Assembly (NCBI GenBank): GCA_963678705.1
Contig: OY783209.1
Location: 16,430,001 to 16,494,000 of the forward strand
Source of the DNA: Panorpa germanica
Taxonomy: Eukaryota > Arthropoda > Insecta > Mecoptera > Panorpidae
DNA length: 64,000 nucleotides
Direction: 5' to 3'
Of the stretch, positions 56,191 to 64,000 are shown in pieces. The notes beneath the pieces are model-generated. The model was not told the DNA's origin. It saw only the letters and a list, made by a program, of their open reading frames with translations, and searched no databases. The position numbers were made by a program, and so were the translations under genes. How positions within the stretch are numbered: the first letter of the stretch is position 1; the number at the start of each line of letters is the position of its first letter.

Positions 56191-57188
56191 ATGCAAAATA
56201 CTATTTTGTTATAATTCCTTTATTTACAGTAATAAAGCACTGTATTGACCAGTATGTAGTGCCCTTGCCCATAAGCCCCAATCGTCACCTCTTGCCTCCA
56301 TGCTCTCTTATGTTTCCGAACTTTTAATTTGATTCCTCTAAACTTCTGCCATGAAGCGCCTCCTACTTTTAGCACTCTGCATCGCTCCTTCCCTGAGCAT
56401 CGTCGGTCCTTAGAGTACTTTTACAGCGCCCCCGCTGCGTAAAATTATCATTTACCATAATGAAGCACAGTATTAAACAATTTCCACTGCCCCGCCCCTA
56501 AACATCAATCACCTCTTGGCTCCATGCTCTGTATCGTTCTCGCACTTTTAAATGTAATCATCTGCACCTTTGCAATAATGCGCCCACTTGCAACACTACA
56601 GCTTAACTGAACATCATCGCTTATTAGGGCACTTTGCTATACCCCCCGTTTAGCGCAATCATTAAATAATCCTGCGCTTCCACCCCCTGCGTACTAATCT
56701 CTTAACAATTAGTTTTCCAAATTAATACTTTACTTGCAACCTGCATACTAAATTTCATCCTTAGAAGTACATTATTTTTTAACAATTATTCGATAAGATA
56801 AATCTTTGATAAAATTTTCACTAATTTCAATGTAAACCTACTAATTACATCAATTCATTTATGTTTTTAAGAAAGCCTAGCAGTTCGCTCGTAATAATCT
56901 CATCTCTAGGCCTTTTCCTGCCCGTTATTGCACTTTCGATTCAATCCATATACCCCGCCACCCTCACTTTCAGCACCAAAGCACATATTCTGCAACACGG
57001 TTACCTCCCAGAGCCATTATAATCTATCGCCACTACTTCTAACACCACCGTTACATAGAACTGAACCCCAGCGCCACACTCTTCTCAATCAGACACTACC
57101 AATTCGATATTTCAGCAATTCATTTACATTATTAAAACTGTACAGTAATCTTACACTCTATATTTCGTATTTATATTTACGTTATAAT

Positions 57189-57193
57189 ATTAG
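57189..57193. repeat. BEL target-site duplication, left (ATTAG)
   Basis: ATTAG directly precedes the LTR start and recurs at 61641-61645 directly after the second LTR. Five bases is the usual size for BEL/Pao. Confidence 0.8.
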
Positions 57194-57804
57194 TGGACAA
57201 ATTCAATTTAAGCCAGGAAAAGTGGAATTGTTCTCATTAGACATTTACTTATAAAATCAATTGTGAATTCAAATAATATCATAGCATAAGATTTAAATAT
57301 GTCCGAAACTCAAATTAGTTCATTTTTGGGTTCACTACATCTGTTTTTAAATGTTATTTGTAGAACTCATCTGCTGATGATCCAAGTGTTTAAGTCAGGC
57401 TAATAATTTCATATATGAGAATTGATTTATATAAACATTCCCAGCCGCTGGGTGGCCATGTATCTCTTGGAACTTTAGATAACAACCTCTAGAGGTAACA
57501 AGTCAGCATATTAGTTTTCAGCCACCAGAAGGGATATCCCTCCTTCCTTCCATTATAATATTCTTTACTTTAGTTATTAAACACATCTAAAATATCTCTT
57601 TCATTACAATCGTCAAACGAGTAAGACCTATTAGAACCTACAAATACAATCTTACTTTGTTTGAATCTTTCTAATATTAAATATAGTTATTAAAATTGTT
57701 GTTAAACTTGTTGTACCACATCAAATAAATTGTTAAGTGTTAAATATAATTCGAAAATCCATGTGTTGTGTTTATTATTAATTAAGCTGCTTCAATTATT
57801 AACA
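57194..57804 (+). repeat. BEL/Pao 5' LTR
   Basis: 611 bases from TGGACAAATTC to TTATTAACA, matching 61029-61640 end to end with on the order of 15-20 differences by eye. It has a TATATAA at about 57428 and an AATAAA near 57724. It begins TG and ends CA as LTRs usually do. Confidence 0.85.
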
Positions 57805-57807
57805 TTT

Positions 57808-57826
57808 TGGTCCTTCGAGAACGGAT
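57808..57826 (+). promoter_or_regulatory. Putative tRNA primer-binding site
   Basis: TGGTCCTTCGAGAACGGAT begins three bases after the 5' LTR. A TGG start is expected for a sequence complementary to a tRNA 3' end. I cannot name the tRNA. Confidence 0.5.
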
Positions 57827-57949
57827 ATCGTCATATATCCAAAGACAAATTCAACCAGCAAGCAGTGTAATTAGTATTTCAACATCGCTACAAAACAACC
57901 GACACACGGAAGCATATAAACCAGAGCTACCTGCCACTTCAACACAAGC

Positions 57950-58085
57950 CGACCGAATTCAGTATAGGAACCCGAACTAGAGGCCTATGTACAACGGATC
58001 AGCAAATCTACAAGAACAACACGCCGACAGAATTCAGTATAGGAACCCGAACTAGAGGCCTATGTACAACGGATCAGCAAAATCT
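57950..58085 (+). repeat. 75-bp tandem duplication in the BEL leader
   Basis: The phrase GAATTCAGTATAGGAACCCG occurs at 57955 and 58030, within two near-identical 75-base units. Confidence 0.85.
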
Positions 58086-58302
58086 ACAAGAATACAACGG
58101 CTGACACAGCCCTGGAACACTACAGCATCAAAACAAGCTAAGTTCATTTTCCTTTTATATTACACTTCCTATAATCATTCCATATTTTCAATTTATATTA
58201 CTGTGTATTGTGTGTGCAACAATTATTTAAAACTAACAACCCTAATCAACACTTAGAAAGTAGAGTAGAAAGAGCCATATTATATCTGTCTCTGAATTTT
58301 AC

Positions 58303-59040
58303 GATATTTTTATGCAAGGTTTATTAAATAACTTGGACATTCATCATTTTTATCAAACCAATCACCAAGTTATTTATAAACAATTATTACAACACAACAA
58401 AAATTCACATTTCAATAATTTTGCAAAGCTCTGTTACACAATCTCACGTACAACATTTACATTTACAATTTACAATTGTTAACAAACACGTGTGACAGAG
58501 AGATATTAATATTCGTTTCTACACTAACGATATTTTTATACAAGTTTCATAAATAATTTGGACATTCATTATTTTCACAAACCATTTACCAAATTATTTA
58601 TGAACAATCATTGCAAATATTATTAATACAATCATTTACAATTATTATACAACAAAATGTATATTTCAACAATTTTGCAAAGCTCTGTTACACAATCTCA
58701 CGTACAACATTTACATTTACAACGTACAATGTTTAATTAACACGTGTGACAGAGGAAAATTAATATTCGTTTCTACACTAACGATATTTTTATACAAGCT
58801 TCATTAAATAATTTGGACATTCATTATTTTCACAAACCATTTACCAAATTATTTATGAACAATTATTGCAAACATTATTATTACAATTATTTACAATTAC
58901 AATTTTTAACAAACACGTGTAACACAGAGATATTAATATCCGTAGCTACACGAACGATATTTTTATACAAACTTCATTAAATAATTTGGACAATTATTAT
59001 CTACAACTATTTATACACACGTTCCAAATTATTTACAAAC
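58303..59040 (+). repeat. Tandem repeats in the BEL leader
   Basis: Four units start with GATATTTTTAT at 58303, 58529, 58783 and 58956 (spacings 226, 254, 173) and share an AATTTTGCAAAGCTCTGTTA phrase in two of them and an ACACGTGTRACA phrase. They lie between the primer site and the polyprotein start. Confidence 0.8.
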
Positions 59041-59130
59041 TATTTATTGCGATATAACGCAATCTATATTTGATTACCTAAATTCTTTTTTTTTTTTACT
59101 TTTCAACGTTTCCTTACATAACTCTACAAA

Positions 59131-60918
59131 ATGTCTGACTTGCCGAGACAACGCATCCAGTGTCGCATTATTAAAACACAAATATTAAACTTGATCAATT
59201 ACATAAATGAGGTAGACCTGGATAGCACGTGCATAGTCACAGGAGAAATCTCCAGTAGATTCACTTTATTAAAGGAAACATATAATAAATTTAGGGAATC
59301 AAATATAACATTCCTCGGGACAATCAATTACACAAACACTGCGGCTGTTACTGAAATTGAAAGGGATTTATCAGCAACATTTGAAAAATATTGTGTTGCT
59401 TCATATAAATACCAAACCCTGTTAAACACAGATGCCACAGTGGCTCCAAACCCCGAGTCAACATTTGCACTACAACAGCATAGGATTCATTCTGAATCAC
59501 CAGTACACAACAATTCATTCACACATAATGGCATCGAGCAAGGTTACGTCACGTCAAAACTTTCATCTCAAACCTCGCTACAACGCTTCTGGGCCATTGA
59601 GAACCTTTCGAATATTGTTCAGTTCTTCCCAGAAAAGATTGTTTGCGAAAAACAAAAAGCAACAACTGCTATATTATTTAATGGGCGTTTTGCCGTAGAC
59701 ATTCCATTCAAATTAGACCAAACTAAAACGATAGCCACAAAACAATGTAATCTTGACAGGTCACTCATTAAAAACCCTGAGCTCAAGATTCAATACTACA
59801 AATTTATGAACAAGTACATTTCGCGCAGCCACATGTCATTCAATACACACCCCAACAATAAATACATTGCATATTTATCACCACACCACGGGGTGCTCAA
59901 GTCATATAACACAACAACAAAATTAAGAGTTGTTTTCGATGGCTCTGCTAAAATATCCATCGGCTCTCTAAACAAAATGCAGGCTGTCGCTATCAACCTC
60001 CAAGGCTCACCTTTGAATATACTATCAATACTTCAAAATTTCAAATTCATTGTGTGCGCCGACATTAAGAAAATGTACCGACAAGTTCAAATACGCGATG
60101 ACCGACACAACCTACAACCTCTTCTTTCGCGATTCTCGCCCAAAGAAGACCTTAAGGCATACCGCCTCAATACAGTCACTTGTGGTCAAGCGTCAATATC
60201 ATTTCTAGCTGTCAGATCGTTAACGCAAGCCAGCTATTATAATTCATTCAAATACCATTTAGTCTCAATATACATCGTCCAAGATGTTTATGCTGACGAT
60301 CTAACAGCGGGAGATGATAATACTAATCAATTAATTTACAAATGTAAAGACAATTACATAAAATATAAGATCTCGAATGTACCACCTTTTAGCAATGTGA
60401 CCAAGCGCACAATATTATTATTCATAGGTACAATTTTTGACCCATTAGGTCTCATACAACGTTGCATAATCACTTTCAAATTATTCACGCAAACATTACA
60501 CACACGTAAACCAACTTTAACAAAGCACACATACACAATAGTTGTACAAATTGAAACCATCCTTAACTCCAAACCATTGTATCCAATGTCCAGCAATCCT
60601 CACGACCTAGAACCTATCACTCCAGTTCACCCATTAATAAACAGAACGATTACATCACTTCCGATACCGCAAGTCGCTGATCAAAATCCACATGGACTCA
60701 AGTTGTTCAACATTATTCAACACCGGATTCAGCGCTTTTGGAAGAGATGGCGTCATGACTATTTTTTTGTAATTTACCTACAACAAAGAAGGAACTGGAA
60801 ACTATCAACGGGTTCAGGACCGCGAGATTCAGTAATCAACAAGGATGACAATTTGCTACTACAGAGATGGACTCCGGGGCGAATCAACTCCTTCATCCCT
60901 GGGAAGGACATTATTTAA
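59131..60918 (+). CDS. BEL/Pao polyprotein, deletion-shortened (595 codons)
   Basis: Residues 1-100 resemble a BEL gag N-terminus. Residues 149-235 (LQRFWAIENL, YYKFMNKYISRSHM) and 245-395 form the Pao-type RT: LSPHHGVLKSYNTTTKLRVV, CADIKKMYRQVQ (motif A Asp at 311), YRLNTVTCGQAS and DVYADDLTAG (389-390). A short Pao/A17-like piece (FIGTIFDPLGLIQ) then jumps to the integrase end and a DUF5641-like tail (ILNSKPLYPMS, LEPITPVH, HRIQRFWKRWRHDYF, WTPGRI). Zinc knuckles, protease, RNase H and integrase core are absent. Yet the frame is unbroken, so each deletion kept phase. RT could be functional; mobility would need help from a full element. Confidence 0.85.
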   Translation: MSDLPRQRIQCRIIKTQILNLINYINEVDLDSTCIVTGEISSRFTLLKETYNKFRESNITFLGTINYTNTAAVTEIERDLSATFEKYCVASYKYQTLLNTDATVAPNPESTFALQQHRIHSESPVHNNSFTHNGIEQGYVTSKLSSQTSLQRFWAIENLSNIVQFFPEKIVCEKQKATTAILFNGRFAVDIPFKLDQTKTIATKQCNLDRSLIKNPELKIQYYKFMNKYISRSHMSFNTHPNNKYIAYLSPHHGVLKSYNTTTKLRVVFDGSAKISIGSLNKMQAVAINLQGSPLNILSILQNFKFIVCADIKKMYRQVQIRDDRHNLQPLLSRFSPKEDLKAYRLNTVTCGQASISFLAVRSLTQASYYNSFKYHLVSIYIVQDVYADDLTAGDDNTNQLIYKCKDNYIKYKISNVPPFSNVTKRTILLFIGTIFDPLGLIQRCIITFKLFTQTLHTRKPTLTKHTYTIVVQIETILNSKPLYPMSSNPHDLEPITPVHPLINRTITSLPIPQVADQNPHGLKLFNIIQHRIQRFWKRWRHDYFFVIYLQQRRNWKLSTGSGPRDSVINKDDNLLLQRWTPGRINSFIPGKDII

Positions 60919-61028
60919 ATGACAACAAAAAGACAAATAGTGATTTAACAAACTGGCTCTATTGCCTAATGAACATTAACATAAGTGCATTTCGTCATGA
61001 ATAACAATTCCCTTTTCGTCGGGCGCCA

Positions 61029-61640
61029 TAAACAAATTCAATTTAAGCCAAGAAAAGTGGAATTGTTCTCATTAGACATTTACTTATAAAATCAATTGTG
61101 AATTCAAATAATATCATAGCATAAGATTTAAATATGTCCGAAACTCAAATTAGTTCATTTTTGGGTTCACTACATCTGTTTTTAAATGTTATTTGTAGAA
61201 CTTATCTGCTGATGATCCAAGTGTTTAAGTCAGGCTATTAATTTCATATATAAGAATTGATTTATATAAACATTCCCAGCCGCTGGGTGGCCATGTATCT
61301 CTTGGAACTTTAGATAACAACCTCTAGAGGTAACAAGTCAGCATATTAGTTTTCAGCCACCAGAAGGGATATCCCCCCTTCCTTCCATTATAATATTCTT
61401 TACTTTAGTTATTAAACACATCTAAAATATCTCTTTCATTACAATCGTCAAACGAGTAAGACCTATTAAAACCTACAAATGCAATCTTACTTTGTTTGAA
61501 CCTTTCTAATATTAAATATAGTTATTAAAATTGTTGTTAATCTTGTTGTACCACATCAAATAAATTGTTAAGTGGTAAATATAATTCGAAAATCCATGTG
61601 TTGTGTTTATTATTAATTAAGCTATTTTAATTAAATAACA
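61029..61640 (+). repeat. BEL/Pao 3' LTR
   Basis: Partner of 57194-57804. The first three bases read TAA where the 5' LTR has TGG, and the end reads TAAATAACA. It is followed by the right ATTAG duplication at 61641-61645. Confidence 0.85.
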
Positions 61641-62995
61641 ATTAGTCTCCCCATTAATCCCCGCTCCTGAAATAAAATTGTCAAATTTTCGGCATAGCAA
61701 TCTTTTTTGCTCGTAACAACTCTCTGTACCTTTATCTACCCCTACTTTTATAAATGATCGAAATTTCAAAATTGAGTTCTTTGGCAAAGCGTTTTCCTGC
61801 CCCCACTTCCCCAATTTCACGCCGCTACTAAGGTTAAATTTATTTTCGCAAATAGGCACATGCATAGTTTCTATTTTTTCACTTTTTCTATTTTTTGATA
61901 TTTGGGGCTGGTAACTATTTTCCCCCTATACCTCTCACTCCTGTTCGATTTCACAGCACAACAAACGCACCAAAAATCAATCTAATTCTACTACTGAATG
62001 TTATTTGAATATCTGACTTATAGAGAACTATTTAGCTTCTATTTAATATTCTACATGCAAAATATCATCGTTGTACCTCTATATTGTTTTTATACTCGGT
62101 TTATCACCCCTCACTCTAATGTTGCACTTAAGAAAATGTAGTTTTTTTTATATTATCGTAACAATAATGTCAATCTATATCTGCATACTAAATTTCAGTT
62201 TTGTATTTATATTTTAGCATTAGTACCCCCACAAAACTCCGCTACTGAACAAGTTTGTTAAATTTTAGCACGGGGATCTATTTTATTTGTATCTAAGAAC
62301 ATATTTTTTAAACTATAGCCCTTCATCTCTTTATATTTCATATTTCTGGTTTTTGGCCCCCAGCGCCCGCCGCCTCTGGAAAGTTGCAGTTTCCTATAGT
62401 TTGTCTTTAATGACACTTTATATAAGGCCTACGTTCCAAATATCAATGTTCTAGCTCTGTTGCGACATTGCCCCCTAAAAATCACGCCACTACTGAATTA
62501 AAATTTTTGTAATCCAATTATTGGCAAACATGCGCAATTAGTGTCTCAATACATACCTTAAGTTTTAATACTACTTTTTCAATATTTTTGGCTATTACTG
62601 CCTCAACTCCCGCCGAAACTGGAAATTTGGGGCTTTTTATTTTCTTTTCTTTAATATTAAATTTGAACGTCCTAGCTCTTTTCTAACATTGCCCCCAGAA
62701 ATTCGCGCCGCTACTGAACTTAAATTACAAATTTCCAACTATTGGAAAATGTGCACAATTATGATCTCAATACACACACCAAATTTCAGTTTTCTATCTT
62801 TTCTAGTTCCTCAGATATTTGCAAAAGTATTTTTTCGAATTTTCCAGTTTTTCCAGAATAATTTTTTCGAGGGAAATTTAGGGAAAAATTCAGGGACGTG
62901 GAAAGTCTTATAAATTCGTCCTTTACATAATATCAAAATTTAAAAATCTTTGTAGGCGCCGTTTAGAAGATACCATATAGATTTTGTTACCGGAA

Positions 62996-62997
<2 letters not shown>

Positions 62998-63026
<29 letters not shown>

Positions 63027-63030
63027 AATA
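62998..63030. repeat. (TA)n microsatellite near the Helitron unit 2 edge
   Basis: Alternating TA run with one AAA interruption. Confidence 0.85.
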
Positions 63031-63093
63031 TCTATGAGTTCTTATGAGTTTTCCATGTTAAATTGGAACATTACGAACATTATAATAGTAAGA

Positions 63094-64000
63094 CTAGCGC
63101 TTCGCCCCGTCGCAAAGCGACGTGTATCTAATATTTGAGAATAAAAAAAGTTATTTGATAAATTGAAAATAATGCAAAATATTATTTTTAAGTAATTTTC
63201 GCAAAAATATATCATTTTTTTAATTTATATTTTCTTATTTTGTTATAATTCCTTATTTTGTTATAGTGCCTCCGCCCATAAGCCCCAATCGTCACCTCTT
63301 GGCTCCATGCTTTCTTACGTTTCCGAACTTTTAATTTGATTCCTCTAAACTTCCGCCATGGAGCGCCTTCTACTTTTAGCACTCTGCATCGCTTCTTCCC
63401 TGAGCATCGTCGGTCCTTAAAATACTTCCACAGCGCCCCCGCTGCGTAAAATTATTATTAACCATAATGAAGCACAGTATTGATTAATGTCCACTGCCCC
63501 GCCCCTAAACATCAATCACCTCTTGGCTCCATGCTCTGCATCAATCTTGCACTTTTAATTGTATTCATCTGCATGTTTGCCACAATGCGCCCACTTGCAA
63601 CACTACAGGCTACCTGAGCATCATCGCTCATTAGGGTACTTTCCTATCCCCCCAGTTTAGCGCAATCATTAAATAATCCTGCGCTTCCACCCCCTGCGTA
63701 CTAATCTCTTAACAATTAGTTTTCAAAATTAATACTATACTGGCAACCTGCATACTAAATTTCATTCTTAGTAGTACATTATTTTTTAATAATTGTTCGA
63801 TAAGATAAATCTTTGATAAAATTTTCACTAATTTCAATGTAAACCTACTAATTACATCAATTTATTTATGTTTTTAAGAAAGCCTAGCAGTTCGCTCGTA
63901 ATAATCTCATCTCTAGGCCTTTTCCTGTCCGTTATTGCACTTCCCCATACCCCGCCACCCACACTTTCAGCACCAAAGCACATATTCTACAACACGGTTA
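63094..64000 (-). mobile_element. Helitron-like unit 3 (runs off the window)
   Basis: CTAG at 63094-63097 with hairpin CGTCGC-AAA-GCGACG (63108-63122). From 63240 to the window end it matches 56205-57000 of unit 2, without the LINE insertion. It shows what unit 2 looked like before the insertions. Confidence 0.55.

Larger units (their letters stand above)
57194..61640 (+). mobile_element. BEL/Pao LTR retrotransposon, internally deleted
   Basis: Two LTRs, a 5-bp target duplication (ATTAG), a primer-binding-like site and one open polyprotein frame define a complete insertion 4.4 kb long, shorter than full BEL elements because protease, RNase H and most of integrase are missing. It sits inside Helitron-like unit 2. 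Similar LTRs make it one of the youngest insertions in the window. Confidence 0.85.
54798..63093 (-). mobile_element. Helitron-like unit 2, interrupted by a LINE and a BEL/Pao element
   Basis: The 3' end has CTAG at 54798, then hairpin ACGTCGC-AAA-GCGACGT (54811-54827); the far edge is GA at 63093, followed at once by the CTAG of unit 3. Sequence 56191-57000 matches 63240-64000 of unit 3, which lacks both insertions. A 5'-truncated LINE (54901-56190) and a BEL element (57194-61640) account for about 5.7 kb. The remaining DNA has no gene and contains degenerate units with CGCCGCTACTGAA-like phrases at 61.7-62.8 kb. Confidence 0.55.

Noticed and set aside
61020-61032. An alternative 3' LTR start at ACAAATTC (61032)
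   Set aside because: Starting at 61029 keeps the same length as the 5' LTR and is consistent with the ATTAG duplication; the first bases differ only by TGG versus TAA.

Overview
The window is a block of insect-type repetitive DNA, visibly AT-rich, in which almost everything recognisable is a transposable element. The mix of families points to an arthropod, most likely an insect: R2-like elements with three N-terminal zinc fingers, Jockey/X-element-like and I-like LINEs, a BEL/Pao LTR element, gypsy-type LTRs, PIF/Harbinger elements and Helitron-like units. I cannot name the species. No complete host gene, tRNA, rRNA or CRISPR array is visible. The only hint of a host transcript is a pair of phase-compatible candidate exons near 45.8 and 48.3 kb.

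Layout. 1-8.8 kb: two R2-like elements on the minus strand (alpha-1, then beta), the second with an unusually long Ser/Asn-rich region upstream of the zinc fingers. 8.9-13.3 kb: a nearly complete APE-type LINE on the minus strand, with coiled-coil ORF1 and EN-RT ORF2. 13.6-15.3 kb: a third R2-like subfamily (delta). 15.9-21.6 kb: a plus-strand I-like LINE with gag, EN, RT and RNase H, whose RT has lost its YADD segment by an in-frame deletion. 21.6-26.7 kb: R2-like alpha-2 and gamma-1. 26.7-40.6 kb: two same-orientation Jockey-like elements (A and B), another R2-like copy (gamma-2) between them, and two copies of a 0.7-kb repeat. 41.3-42.1 kb: a gypsy-type LTR cutting a Harbinger transposase gene. 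42.1-44.2 kb: three Harbinger-family elements joined end to end by single TAA triplets. 44.3-45.0 kb: a solo LTR proved by an unoccupied paralogous site at 52.5 kb. 45.1-52.5 kb: AT-rich spacer. 52.9-64 kb: a Harbinger fragment, then head-to-tail Helitron-like units. The middle Helitron unit carries a 5'-truncated LINE and a BEL/Pao element with both LTRs and a 5-bp target duplication.

How it fits together. The elements do not form a pathway; the order is a record of insertions. The R2-like copies, all on one strand and from at least four subfamilies, form the older substrate, and the LINEs and Jockey copies interrupt or abut them. The youngest-looking insertion is the BEL element (near-identical LTRs, intact ATTAG duplication). 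Nearly all coding regions are broken; the longest surviving frames are the BEL polyprotein (595 codons), the I-element RT/RNase H (603), Jockey-B ORF1 (567) and the APE-LINE RT (365). Assignments rest on motifs and copy-to-copy comparison by eye; no database search was run.
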